From Lelliottia sp. JS-SCA-14 (GTDB lineage: Bacteria > Pseudomonadota > Gammaproteobacteria > Enterobacterales > Enterobacteriaceae): a DNA stretch of 64,000 nucleotides. The DNA lies in NCBI RefSeq assembly GCF_035593345.1, contig NZ_CP141606.1, positions 1,984,001 to 2,048,000 of the forward strand, given 5' to 3'. The position numbers and the translations under genes were made by a program. This document shows positions 24,710-33,283 of the stretch, one piece after another (within the stretch, counting starts at the first letter, position 1; each line of letters opens with the position of its first letter). The notes beneath the pieces were generated by a model. It saw only the letters and a list, made by a program, of their open reading frames with translations. It was not told where the DNA came from and made no database searches.

Positions 24710-25273
24710 ATGAATAAGAAAATTATCGCGATGGCGATGGCAATGGCCTTTTCCGGCGTTGTAGGCATGAGCAATGCGGCGCAGGAGCCTATTTCTCAGG
24801 ACGTTACCATCACCGGTCATGTACTGAATGAAATTTCCTGTCAGGTTAAAGCGGATGCAACGCTGAGCTTTGATAATATCGAAATGACTCAGATCGGGAC
24901 CCTCGAGTCAGGAAAACCGCTGGCGAATGGCGCAGCAAAACCCTACATGATTGCCGTGACCAAATGCCCGGCGGGCCAAAAGATTTCTGTGACCATTCAG
25001 GGAACGCCTGATGCGGAAAACGTACAGCTGGTGGCGCTAAATGATGCTCCAGGCGCTGCACAAGGCGTGGGTATTGGTTTCTGGGACACGATTATGGCGA
25101 CCAACGAACACAAACTGCTGGCCGTGAACGACAACAGCTCAGTGCCGCGCGAAGTGAACAGTGACGGTGCCGTTAACATCCCTCTGAGCATCGCACCGGT
25201 ACAGTCGACTACAGAGGCGGCTGTAGCAGGCACCATCAGTGCCACCACCAGCATCAAAGTGAATTTCCTGTAA
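24710..25273 (+). CDS. Fimbrial subunit (pilin 2)
   Basis: 187-residue paralogue of pilin 1. Signal peptide cut likely after SNAAQ or MSNAA near residue 22. The cysteine pair is ISCQVKAD and VTKCPAGQ, and the last strand is ATTSIKVNFL, nearly the same as in the other subunits of the locus. AAGGGATTTATT precedes the ATG. The two pilins probably have different roles (shaft and minor or tip-adaptor subunit). A terminator hairpin follows, so it and pilin 1 should be made in excess over the assembly proteins. Confidence 0.8.
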   Translation: MNKKIIAMAMAMAFSGVVGMSNAAQEPISQDVTITGHVLNEISCQVKADATLSFDNIEMTQIGTLESGKPLANGAAKPYMIAVTKCPAGQKISVTIQGTPDAENVQLVALNDAPGAAQGVGIGFWDTIMATNEHKLLAVNDNSSVPREVNSDGAVNIPLSIAPVQSTTEAAVAGTISATTSIKVNFL

Positions 25274-25293
25274 TTAATTTTTAACTCTCCAGT

Positions 25294-25322
25294 GGCTGGC
25301 TAACAGGCCAGCCCTTTTTTTA
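25294..25322 (+). terminator. Internal terminator between pilin 2 and the chaperone
   Basis: GGCTGGC, loop TAACAG, GCCAGCC, then C and a long T run. It sits inside the operon, so it most likely lets only part of the transcripts continue, a common way to set pilin-to-usher ratio. Confidence 0.85.
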
Positions 25323-25337
25323 TCTCCGGGAACGACC

Positions 25338-26057
25338 ATGAAATTAAATCCGATTGTTGCTGCTGCCATTATTTCGCTGGCAGGGCTGAGCTTTGCTTCA
25401 CAGGCGACCGTCCAGTTATCTGCGAACCGCCTTTTTTATAGCGCCAAAAATCAGGACGTGAATATTACGGTTAAGAATGTTGAAGACCGCGAATATTTGG
25501 TGCAGTCCTGGGTTGATGCAAAAGGTAATCCCGAATTAGAACATAACGCGAAACTGCCTTTTATTGTTTCACCCCCGTTGTTCCATATGGCGAATAAAAG
25601 CGAAGCCGTTGTGCAGATGATGTATTCCGGTGAAGGGCTGCCAACCGATCGCGAAAGTCTGGTCTGGCTGGACGTCAAAGCCATTCCGGCAATGACCGAT
25701 GGCGAGAAAAAAGTCAAAACCAAAGTCATGGTCGCCGTTCTGACCCGTATTAAAGTCTTCTATCGCCCGGAAAATCTGCCAGGCAATGCGACGGATGCCA
25801 TTGCCGCGCTGTCATGGAAAAAAGAGGCCAATAATACCGTGACGGTAAAAAATGACTCTCCTTATTACGTCGTCATGAATAAAGTCAAAATCAATGATGA
25901 CGAAGTGAAAGTCTCCATTGAAGACAACAATACCGTGGTGGCCCCTCATGGCAGCAAAACCTATCCGGTTAAAGCAGCGAAAGCGGGAACCAAAGTGACC
26001 TGGAGCGCCATTAATGAATACTCAGTGGTGTCTGCTGAGCACAGCGTAACGCTGTAA
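25338..26057 (+). CDS. Periplasmic fimbrial chaperone
   Basis: 239-residue PapD-like chaperone with a signal peptide (cut near SFASQA, residues 20-24). Family signatures: LSANRLFYSAKNQDVNITVKN near 28-48 for the first immunoglobulin domain, FIVSPPLFHMANKSEAVVQM near 76-95 (the donor-strand and edge region), and ESLVWLDVKAIPA near 109-121. It would capture pilins by donor-strand complementation in the periplasm and hand them to the usher. CCGGGAACGACC precedes the ATG. Confidence 0.9.
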   Translation: MKLNPIVAAAIISLAGLSFASQATVQLSANRLFYSAKNQDVNITVKNVEDREYLVQSWVDAKGNPELEHNAKLPFIVSPPLFHMANKSEAVVQMMYSGEGLPTDRESLVWLDVKAIPAMTDGEKKVKTKVMVAVLTRIKVFYRPENLPGNATDAIAALSWKKEANNTVTVKNDSPYYVVMNKVKINDDEVKVSIEDNNTVVAPHGSKTYPVKAAKAGTKVTWSAINEYSVVSAEHSVTL

Positions 26058-26064
26058 TTATTGT

Positions 26065-28575
26065 ATGCCATCAGTCCATACCCGGAAAAAGACGTCCCCG
26101 CGCTTTGCGCGTAGTGCGGTTTCACTGTGCGTTTTGCTCTCTGTTTCGGCCGCTCATGGGGAAGCCTATTTCGATCCTGGCATGATGCAGCCTGTTGACG
26201 GCGCGCCGGCCATTGGCGATCTGAATGCGGTGATGGCGAATCAGAAAAAAGAGGGGACCTATCATGTCTATATTGATGTTAACGGCGAAAAATTTGCGAC
26301 CGGTGATATTCAATTTAGCCTGAAGAATGACGAGCTGGTGCCCTGTGTGCCCATGACGATGTATGCCAAAATTGGCGTCGATCCCTCGGCATCGGATGTG
26401 CATCTCAATCCTGAAAAAGACGATCGTACCTGCGCGTTGTTGACCGAAGCGGTTCCCGTGGCGCAATCGTCTTTCGATTTTTTAACCAAGAAATTGTCCC
26501 TCTCTTTTCCGCAAAGTACGCTGCGTGCGCATCTGAAAGATGAAATCCCCGCGGCGCTTTGGGATGACGGCATTCCGGCGTTGCTGGTGGGCTACCAGGC
26601 ATCGGGCTCGCAAACGCTGCAAAGTCAGGACGAGAGTTCTAAAGGTTCTGATAATTTCGTGAACCTGAAAAACGGTATTAACCTTGGCGCCTGGCGTTTG
26701 CGTAATCTCTCCACTTTCACCCAAAGCAGCGATGCCGGGACACACTGGGACAGCACCAGTACCTACATCGAACGCGCCCTGCCGGGTATCAAAGGGGAAC
26801 TGGTGGTGGGCGATGCCTATACCACCGGGGATCTTTTTGACAGCATCCGTATTAAGGGCGTTCAGGTGGCGTCAGATACGGATATGGTGCCAGACAGTAT
26901 TAATGGCTTTGCGCCAGTGATCCGCGGGATCGCCAAAAGCAACGCCACGGTCACCATCCGGCAAAATAACAACATTATCTACCAGACCAACGTCGCCCCT
27001 GGGCCGTTTGCCATTACCGATCTGGCGCCGGTATCCTCCGGCGGTTCGCTGGAAGTGACGGTGAAAGAGGCGGACGGGACGGAGACGCGCTACAACCAGG
27101 CTTTTGCCTCGATGCCGATTTTGCAGCGTAAAGGCTCACTAAAATATGCCTTCTCTGCCGGGAAATACTCGGAAGCAGAAGCCCACGGCACCGAACCTGA
27201 CGTTTTCCAGGCGGTTCTCGCCTACGGATTGCCGTACAGCCTGACCTTGCTCAGTGGTTTGCAGCACAGCAATGAATATCAAAGCGTCGATTTGGGGCTG
27301 GGGCTGGATTTAGGGTTCCTCGGGGCTATGTCGCTGGATGTGGCAAAACAGAAAGCCACGCTTTCCACGGACGATGAAAACCGCGAAGGCAGCGCCACGC
27401 ATTTTGTCTGGCAAAACCATATCAATAAAACGCGCAGCGACATCAATCTGGATCTCACTCAGTACAGTAAACGCTATATCTCCTTTGCCGATACTTACGC
27501 GGATACTGATGCTCAGCAGGCTAAAAAACAGCAGCTCTCGCTGTCGTTTAATCAGGCGCTCACCGATACCCAAAGCCTGTTTGTGTCGATGAACAAAACG
27601 GATTACCAGAACAGCGCAAGCGCGAAAATGTATCAGGTGGGATTTAACACTCCGCTGTGGAAACTCAATGCTTCTGTCACCTTTGGACTGAATCAAAATC
27701 TCGATGAAAATGGCTCGGTGACGCGCGATAAGCAGCTGCTGTTCAACTTCTCCTTACCGCTCTCGGTATTTGACTCAGCCTCGACGGCTAATGCGACGGC
27801 GATGATCACCAATGATTTAAAAGGCAACAGCAATCAGACGGTCGGCGTGAACGGCAACATCATGAATTCCCCGGCGCTAACCTATAACACCCAGTTCGGT
27901 TACAACGTCAAAAAGCATGACGATGACACCAAAAATGCCAACGTCGGTGCGACCTACAAAGGGCGCTACGGCGAGGCGCAGGCGGGATACAACCAGGACG
28001 ACCAGCAAAAACAATTCACTTATGGGCTTAACGGCCAGCTGGTTCTCCATCGGCACGGTTTGACGCTGGGGCAATACTCCGACGGCTCGATCGCCCTGGT
28101 GAGTGCGCCGGGCGCCGATCATGTGGGTATTACCAATAATCTCGGCGTTTACACCGACTGGCGTGGCTATACCCTCGTGCCTGATTTAACCGCCTATAAA
28201 ACAAACTCGGTGCAGATCGATCCTGACAGCGTGGGGCAGAACATGTCGTTTGAGAATATTTCGGCAGAGGTCATTCCCACTAAAGATGCGGTGGTGATGG
28301 CCAGTTTCCCGGTCAATATCGGGCGCAAAGTGCTTTTCACGCTCAACTACAAAGGGGATGTGATCCCGTTTGGTTCCCAGGCGTACCTGAAAGGCAGCGA
28401 TCGGATGTTTTTTGTGGGCGATCGTGGAGAACTGTTTATTACCGGCGCATCCGAAGAAGGGGAGATCACCGTGGACATGACCGAAGACCATCAGTGCAAG
28501 GCTCATTATCAGTTACCGAAAAGCAAAGGTAAGTTGCCGATTACCATGATGCCATTAGCCTGCGGGGATCAATAA
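26065..28575 (+). CDS. Outer-membrane fimbrial usher
   Basis: 836-residue FimD/PapC-type usher. A signal peptide (cut near SAAHG, about residue 32) precedes the N-terminal chaperone-binding domain (EAYFDPGMMQ, GTYHVYIDVNGEKF). The 24-strand pore spans roughly 150-680 with a plug domain around 250-350 (PVIRGIAKSNATVTIRQNN, VAPGPFAITDL), and two C-terminal domains follow, ending with cysteines in DHQCKAHY and LACGDQ. The start ATG lies 7 bp after the chaperone stop and has no clear ribosome-binding site, so coupling is likely. Its TAA directly abuts the adhesin ATG. Confidence 0.93.
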   Translation: MPSVHTRKKTSPRFARSAVSLCVLLSVSAAHGEAYFDPGMMQPVDGAPAIGDLNAVMANQKKEGTYHVYIDVNGEKFATGDIQFSLKNDELVPCVPMTMYAKIGVDPSASDVHLNPEKDDRTCALLTEAVPVAQSSFDFLTKKLSLSFPQSTLRAHLKDEIPAALWDDGIPALLVGYQASGSQTLQSQDESSKGSDNFVNLKNGINLGAWRLRNLSTFTQSSDAGTHWDSTSTYIERALPGIKGELVVGDAYTTGDLFDSIRIKGVQVASDTDMVPDSINGFAPVIRGIAKSNATVTIRQNNNIIYQTNVAPGPFAITDLAPVSSGGSLEVTVKEADGTETRYNQAFASMPILQRKGSLKYAFSAGKYSEAEAHGTEPDVFQAVLAYGLPYSLTLLSGLQHSNEYQSVDLGLGLDLGFLGAMSLDVAKQKATLSTDDENREGSATHFVWQNHINKTRSDINLDLTQYSKRYISFADTYADTDAQQAKKQQLSLSFNQALTDTQSLFVSMNKTDYQNSASAKMYQVGFNTPLWKLNASVTFGLNQNLDENGSVTRDKQLLFNFSLPLSVFDSASTANATAMITNDLKGNSNQTVGVNGNIMNSPALTYNTQFGYNVKKHDDDTKNANVGATYKGRYGEAQAGYNQDDQQKQFTYGLNGQLVLHRHGLTLGQYSDGSIALVSAPGADHVGITNNLGVYTDWRGYTLVPDLTAYKTNSVQIDPDSVGQNMSFENISAEVIPTKDAVVMASFPVNIGRKVLFTLNYKGDVIPFGSQAYLKGSDRMFFVGDRGELFITGASEEGEITVDMTEDHQCKAHYQLPKSKGKLPITMMPLACGDQ

Positions 28576-29559
28576 ATGCGTATTTTTCCAGCCACGGTGT
28601 TTCTGCTCATCGCAGGCGGTGCGGCGCTGCCCGCGCTCGCGTCAGCCTGCGATTTGCAACGTCAGGCAACGGTATCCGTCGCGCTGAGCGGGGCGCTGCA
28701 AAAAGACCCGCTTAGCGCCAGCGTCGGCGAGACGTTGTATGTCAAAAGGGCGTCACTCTCGACGCTGGCGCACCGCAAGCAGGATATCCTCTGCACGCCG
28801 GTTCAGTCGCAGGAGCAGCTGATCCTCAAAGGCAACATGACCGGTACCATGACGGGAGACCATGTTTATCCTACGTCCGTTCCGGGGATCGGCGTGCGGC
28901 TGTCGGTGGTGGTGGGGCAAAAAGGGAATCACACGTCACTCCTGACGTTGCCGGTATCAGAGCAAATTGCGCTAAACAGCGCGACGGATATCACCAGCGA
29001 CAACGTGTTTGTCAAAACCGAGCTGGTCAAAACCGGGCCGATCGCGACGCTGGGTAATATTAGCTACCAGACCCCGTCGTTGCTGTCGTTTTCGCGCTCG
29101 GCGACGCAGCAGATCGTCAACGTGGATTACTCCCTCGCTGTGACGCCACCAGCCGGATATTGCCGGTTCACCTCCACTCACGCGGCGTTCAGCCTGGCGG
29201 CGGTGGACAGCAGCGCGGTGATATCCTCTTCGGCGCTGCCCGCAACGCCGCTGCCCATCAACTTTGCCTGCGTCGGCGCACCCGCGCATATCGAAATGAC
29301 GCTCTACGGTGCGGCGGATGCGGTAGCGAATGGGGTGTTACGCAATAAAGAGGGGACGGAGCAGGCGACGGGAGTTGGCGTTCAGCTGTTGTATCGCAAT
29401 GCGCCTGTGGCGTTCGGCTCGCCGATATCGCTGGATGATGTTCCACTCCTCAACAATCAGGGCGATATTCCGCTGTCGGCGCGGTATGTCGCCACATCCG
29501 GGAAGGTCACCGCAGGTAAAGTGGAAACCCTGGCGACGATTAAGCTGAATTTCTTGTAG
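28576..29559 (+). CDS. Two-domain fimbrial tip adhesin
   Basis: 327 residues: signal peptide (cut near ALASA, about residue 23), an N-terminal receptor-binding-like domain (about 24-185) and a C-terminal pilin domain (about 190-327) with cysteines in GYCRFTS and NFACVGA and the final strand ATIKLNFL. A double-domain subunit with one pilin domain at the C-terminus is the standard layout of chaperone-usher adhesins. The ligand cannot be predicted. It starts right at the usher stop. It is the last gene of the fimbrial operon, which stands between cedA and tcyP, where E. coli has at most a small gene. Confidence 0.8.
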   Translation: MRIFPATVFLLIAGGAALPALASACDLQRQATVSVALSGALQKDPLSASVGETLYVKRASLSTLAHRKQDILCTPVQSQEQLILKGNMTGTMTGDHVYPTSVPGIGVRLSVVVGQKGNHTSLLTLPVSEQIALNSATDITSDNVFVKTELVKTGPIATLGNISYQTPSLLSFSRSATQQIVNVDYSLAVTPPAGYCRFTSTHAAFSLAAVDSSAVISSSALPATPLPINFACVGAPAHIEMTLYGAADAVANGVLRNKEGTEQATGVGVQLLYRNAPVAFGSPISLDDVPLLNNQGDIPLSARYVATSGKVTAGKVETLATIKLNFL

Positions 29560-29582
29560 CGGAAAAATGGCATAAAAAAAGG

Positions 29583-29595
29583 CCCTCAATGGAGG
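29583..29595. repeat. Left 13-bp direct repeat flanking the inserted element
   Basis: CCCTCAATGGAGG, identical to 30212-30224. It is preceded by A7-GG, which is the poly-U side of the original minus-strand terminator. Probably one copy of a target-site duplication. Confidence 0.85.
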
Positions 29596-30211
29596 TAATG
29601 CTGGTCCCAGGACCTTTATGGCATCAGTGGAATCGTTCCGTTCACTTTCGTTCCTCTGCTTCCGGTCCATCTCTCTGCGGTGAACGTGCCAGGGTGGCTC
29701 AATCGCCACCACCCTGGCAACCCCGGCTCCCGGCAAAGAAAATCGCCGCTTCGCGGTGCCTTCGTCTTATTCCTTCCGGCTGACGGGGACGGGCGCAGGT
29801 AACATCCCTGTAAGTCGCGCCCTCGACGCACATCCCTGTGCGTCGCCCCTGCCTCCAGTCAACGCCTCAGCGATTTTCAGCCGGACTCACGTTCCCTCAA
29901 CCTTTTCAGCCGTCTGCATGTTGCACCGGTGTGGGTCCCCGCAGAAATCGGCGAACCGGAGGCCAGATGACAAGGGCTGGACGCCATGGATGGCGGCCAG
30001 AGGCGAAACGAGACAGGAAGTCGAGTCGAGCCGACCGCAGGCAGATGGCCGGGAGGTGAGCGCAGTGCGAAGCACCGATTTCATGGCGGGGCGCGGGGAT
30101 TGCAAAGGGGGCCGCGTGGCCCCCTTTGCACGTTCACAGGTTGTGACGCGATTATATTCTGCTGAACATGAGGTGAACGGAACAACCTCAGATGCTTAAC
30201 TGATCAGCATT
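29596..30211. mobile_element. 616-bp non-autonomous structured element inserted in the tcyP terminator
   Basis: Between two perfect 13-bp repeats. Joining the flanks with one repeat restores GGCCCTC-AATG-GAGGGCC next to A7, a complete minus-strand terminator for tcyP, so the 616 bp look inserted. The ends are short inverted repeats (TAATGCTG at the left, CAGCATT at the right). Inside are long-range pairs, GTTCCGTTCAC (29635) with GTGAACGGAAC (30173) and GTGAACGTGC (29680) with GCACGTTCAC (30128), and local hairpins at 29687-29719 (11 bp), 29824-29845 (9 bp) and 30101-30130 (13 bp). It is GC-rich, and its ORFs look accidental. No transposase, reverse transcriptase or group II domain V is recognised. 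I do not know the family. Confidence 0.7.
30101..30130. other. 13-bp perfect hairpin inside the element
   Basis: TGCAAAGGGGGCC, loop GCGT, GGCCCCCTTTGCA. It is the strongest local fold of the 616-bp element; its right arm overlaps the start of GCACGTTCAC, which can instead pair with 29680-29689. No T run follows on either strand, so it is not an ordinary terminator. Confidence 0.8.
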
Positions 30212-30224
30212 CCCTCAATGGAGG
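30212..30224. repeat. Right 13-bp direct repeat flanking the inserted element
   Basis: CCCTCAATGGAGG, followed by GCC. It still makes a short CCCTC/GAGGG hairpin 17 bp or more downstream of the tcyP stop, but on the minus strand the poly-U tract is now 616 bp away, beyond the element. Confidence 0.85.
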
Positions 30225-30244
30225 GCCTCTTGTCGCTTGTACGA

Positions 30245-31636
30245 TTAACGGTGCGCCAGTTCGGCGTTCTCTTCGCTATCGAGGATCACTTTGTCGGTCT
30301 GCTTCAGCCACTGGCTGGTGAGCGTCCCGGCGGTCATGGAACCGTTGACGTTCAGGGCGGTACGACCCATGTCGATCAGCGGCTCAACGGAGATCAGCAG
30401 GGCGACCAGCGTCACCGGCAGGCCCATCGCAGGCAGCACGATCAGCGCGGCGAAGGTTGCGCCACCACCGACACCGGCTACACCGGCGGAGCTGACGGTC
30501 ACGATACCGACCAGCGTTGCAATCCACATTGGATCCAGCGGGTTGATACCGACTGTTGGAGCCACCATCACTGCCAGCATTGCCGGGTAGAGACCCGCAC
30601 AACCGTTCTGACCAATGGTCGCGCCGAAAGAGGCGGAGAAGCTGGCGATTGACTCTGGTACACCCAGACGACGGGTCTGCGCTTCCACGTTCAGCGGAAT
30701 CGACGCGGCGCTGGAGCGGCTGGTGAAGGCGAAAGTCAGCACCGGCCACACTTTACGGAAGAACTTCAGCGGGCTCACGCCGTTCACGCCGAGCAGGATG
30801 CCGTGGACGGCAAACATGATGATCAGACCCAGGTAAGAGGCGACCACGAAGCTGCCCAGCTTGATGATGTCCTGCAGGTTAGAACCGGCAACGACTTTGG
30901 TCATCAGCGCCAGCACACCGTATGGGGTCAGCTGCATCACCAGACGAACCAGCTTCATTACCCAGCTCTGCAGGGTGTCGATGGCGGTCAGGACGCGCTG
31001 GCCTTTCGGCGCATCGTCTTTCAGCAGTTTCAGCGCAGCCACACCCAGGAAGGCGGCGAAAATCACTACGCTAATAATGGAGGTTGGGTTCGCGCCCGTC
31101 AGATCGGCAAACGGGTTTTTCGGTACGAAGGAGAGCAGCAGCTGAGGCACGCTCAGATCGGCGACTTTACCTGCGTAGTTAGTCTGAATGGCGGCCAGAC
31201 GCGCGGTTTCCGCGGTGCCCTGCACCAGACCTTCAGCGGTCAGGCCAAACAGGTTAGTGACCAGCACACCGACCAGCGCGGAAATCAGCGTGGTGAACAG
31301 CAGGGTGCCGATGGTCAGGAAGCTGATTTTACCCAGCTGTGATGCGTTATGCAGACGGGCCACCGCGCTCAGAATAGAGGCGAAGACCAGCGGCATGACA
31401 ATCATTTGCAGCAGTTGCACGTAGCCGTTACCGACAACGTTGAACCACTGAATCGAATCTTTCAGCACCGGGTTATCTGAGCCGTAAATCGCCTGCAACG
31501 CAAGACCAAATACCACACCCATACCCAGACCGACGAGTACCTTTTTCGCCAGGCTCCACTGCTTATGACGCGTCTGCGCCAGCAGCAACAGCAAGACAAC
31601 GAACACCACGATGTTCGCAATAAGTGGAAAATTCAT
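30245..31636 (-). CDS. tcyP: L-cystine transporter TcyP
   Basis: Inner-membrane dicarboxylate/amino acid:cation symporter (DAACS) family protein that imports cystine; E. coli TcyP (YdjN) has 463 residues, the same. About eight membrane helices plus re-entrant loops. Signatures: [18 protein letters not shown] near 78-95, [20 protein letters not shown] near 299-318 (the serine-rich hairpin), [20 protein letters not shown] near 332-351, and [18 protein letters not shown] near 379-396. AGGAGAACGGGG precedes the ATG. Its terminator has been split by the 616-bp element. Confidence 0.96.
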   Translation of the reverse strand: MNFPLIANIVVFVVLLLLLAQTRHKQWSLAKKVLVGLGMGVVFGLALQAIYGSDNPVLKDSIQWFNVVGNGYVQLLQMIVMPLVFASILSAVARLHNASQLGKISFLTIGTLLFTTLISALVGVLVTNLFGLTAEGLVQGTAETARLAAIQTNYAGKVADLSVPQLLLSFVPKNPFADLTGANPTSIISVVIFAAFLGVAALKLLKDDAPKGQRVLTAIDTLQSWVMKLVRLVMQLTPYGVLALMTKVVAGSNLQDIIKLGSFVVASYLGLIIMFAVHGILLGVNGVSPLKFFRKVWPVLTFAFTSRSSAASIPLNVEAQTRRLGVPESIASFSASFGATIGQNGCAGLYPAMLAVMVAPTVGINPLDPMWIATLVGIVTVSSAGVAGVGGGATFAALIVLPAMGLPVTLVALLISVEPLIDMGRTALNVNGSMTAGTLTSQWLKQTDKVILDSEENAELAHR

Positions 31637-31762
31637 CCCCGTTCTCCTGATTTATTACCGACCGGTATTTTCCGATCCTGTTGGCGCAAGGTTAGCAGAA
31701 GTGTGATGTGGCGCTTATATCCAAATGGAATGGATTATGACAAATGGGATTATTTAGTCTGT

Positions 31763-32353
31763 TTAATGTTCAATCTGGTGATGAATAAAGCGATTGAACT
31801 GAAATTGCAGGGAATTGATCATCTGCGACGACCAGCGAACTGCACCATTTTCGGGCAGAGTCTGGGGCATCCAGACCGAATAAGCGAACAGCGCCATGCA
31901 CAACACGCGCTCCAGCTGGTTGCCTTTTTGTGGGGCCAGAATCGGGAAACGGAAGCGCCAGCGGCACGGCCACAGCAGCGGAACACCCGCGGGAGTGAGC
32001 ATATCCGCGAGAATGTGGCTTAAATAGCCGAGCACCATCCCCTGAATCGCATCGGCGGGGACAATCCAGCTTTCGGGGATCTTTAAATAGAAGAGGGTCA
32101 GCAGAATAAATACCGCCAGCAGGCTATGGGTAAACCCGCGATGGCCGAAGGCCCGGGCGATAGGCTTTGATACCCATTTCAGCCGCTGGCCGAGAAATGA
32201 CTTCGGATGATCGATATCCGGCAGCAGGCAGGTCAGGACCGCAGAAGGAACAATATGCCACCAGTCGCCCTGCGCCAGAACAGGGGTTAGCTCAGCGTTT
32301 TTGGCAAACACTGCGCAGGCAATAGAAAAAAGGAGGTGGCCTTCCGCCGTCAT
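31763..32353 (-). CDS. ydjM: SOS-regulated inner-membrane hydrolase-like protein YdjM
   Basis: 196-residue membrane protein of the YdjM/LexA-regulated DUF457 family, predicted metal-dependent hydrolase with several transmembrane segments. Conserved His/Asp motifs: TCLLPDIDHPKSFLGQR near 45-61, AFGHRGFTHSLLAV near 71-84, and GYLSHILADMLTPAGVPLLWP near 112-132. The family start MTAEGHLLFSIAC is at 32353, four codons inside the longest frame, so that ATG is chosen. The function is unknown. A LexA box lies just upstream. Confidence 0.92.
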   Translation of the reverse strand: MTAEGHLLFSIACAVFAKNAELTPVLAQGDWWHIVPSAVLTCLLPDIDHPKSFLGQRLKWVSKPIARAFGHRGFTHSLLAVFILLTLFYLKIPESWIVPADAIQGMVLGYLSHILADMLTPAGVPLLWPCRWRFRFPILAPQKGNQLERVLCMALFAYSVWMPQTLPENGAVRWSSQMINSLQFQFNRFIHHQIEH

Positions 32354-32369
32354 GATAAAACCCATGAAA

Positions 32370-32385
32370 CTGTCAATTCATACAG
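32370..32385 (-). promoter_or_regulatory. LexA (SOS) box for ydjM
   Basis: CTGTCAATTCATACAG is an exact CTGT-N8-ACAG operator, 16 bp before the ydjM start. A second, adjacent box (32388-32403) keeps only one good half (minus strand CTGTATAAAAACCCTA). E. coli ydjM has two LexA boxes as I recall, so the second has probably decayed here. Confidence 0.88.
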
Positions 32386-32447
32386 TATAGGGTTTTTATA
32401 CAGTAGGCGGAAGAGGTTACGGTGTAACTCTTTGTCACAAACTGGCG

Positions 32448-33209
32448 TTAACGCGCCAGCCAGCCGCCATCCACGGCAAGGGTGTAGCCATTGATATAGT
32501 CAGAGGCTTTTGACGCAAGGAAAACCACCGGGCCTTGCAGGTCTTCCGGTACGCCCCAGCGCGCGGCGGGAATACGGTCCAGAATCTCTTTGCTGCGCTG
32601 ATCATCCTCCCGCAGCTCCTGAGTATTATTGGTCGCCATATACCCCGGCGCAATCGCGTTGACATTGATGTGATGCCCGGCCCATTCGTTGGCCAGCAGG
32701 CGCGTGATGCCCAGCACGCCGCTTTTGGAAGCCGTATAAGAAGGCACGCGGATCCCGCCCTGGAAGGAGAGCATCGAGGCGATGTTGATGATTTTGCCGC
32801 CGTCACCCTGGGCGATAAACTGGCGCGCCACGGCCTGGGAAAGGAAAAAGACCGATTTGAGGTTCAGGTTCATGACGTCATCCCAGTTCTTTTCACTGAA
32901 AGACAGGGCATCCTCCCGGCGGATGGTTCCGGCGTTGTTCACCAGAATATCGACGCGGCCCATCTCCGCGACCGTTTGGGCCACAATGGATTCGAGAGCG
33001 TCCTGTTGGCTGAGATCGGCCTGAATCGCCATAAAGCGTCGGCCCAGGGCTTTGACTTTTGCGGCGGTCTCTTCGGGGATCCTGCGGTTCACGCCCACAA
33101 TGTCACATCCGGCTTGCGCCAGACCGAGCGTCATTCCCTGGCCTAAACCGGTATCGCAGCCGGTGACGATGGCCACTTTTCCCGCCAGATTAAAGGCATC
33201 CAGTATCAT
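32448..33209 (-). CDS. kduD: 2-dehydro-3-deoxy-D-gluconate 5-dehydrogenase
   Basis: Classical short-chain dehydrogenase of pectin and hexuronate breakdown. 253 residues, the E. coli KduD length, with long identical blocks (REDALSFSEKNWDDVMNLNL, NIASMLSFQGGIRVPSYTAS, NAIAPGYMATNNTQ). NAD-binding TGCDTGLGQG lies near 16-25; catalytic Ser145, Tyr158 and Lys162 are present. GAGGTAAAT precedes the ATG at 33209, and the upstream frame extension is rejected. It stands alone here, without kduI or other pectin genes, between ydjM and hxpB. A closely related sugar dehydrogenase role cannot be excluded. Confidence 0.88.
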   Translation of the reverse strand: MILDAFNLAGKVAIVTGCDTGLGQGMTLGLAQAGCDIVGVNRRIPEETAAKVKALGRRFMAIQADLSQQDALESIVAQTVAEMGRVDILVNNAGTIRREDALSFSEKNWDDVMNLNLKSVFFLSQAVARQFIAQGDGGKIINIASMLSFQGGIRVPSYTASKSGVLGITRLLANEWAGHHINVNAIAPGYMATNNTQELREDDQRSKEILDRIPAARWGVPEDLQGPVVFLASKASDYINGYTLAVDGGWLAR

Positions 33210-33283
33210 ATTTACCTCAGAGTGTAGGGTTATTATCGTTCTGAAGGTAAGAATAGGAGCCGCTTCGCGGAAATACAAATAAA

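Noticed and set aside
29756..30199. 147-codon open frame across most of the 616-bp element
   Set aside because: No domain, low-complexity Arg/Pro/Ser composition, runs through strong hairpins and has no good ribosome-binding site; treated as accidental.
29596..30211. Group II intron or IS1 remnant
   Set aside because: No domain V-like GAGCCGTAT...GAAA hairpin near the 3' end, and the ends do not match IS1; also group II introns do not leave a 13-bp target duplication.
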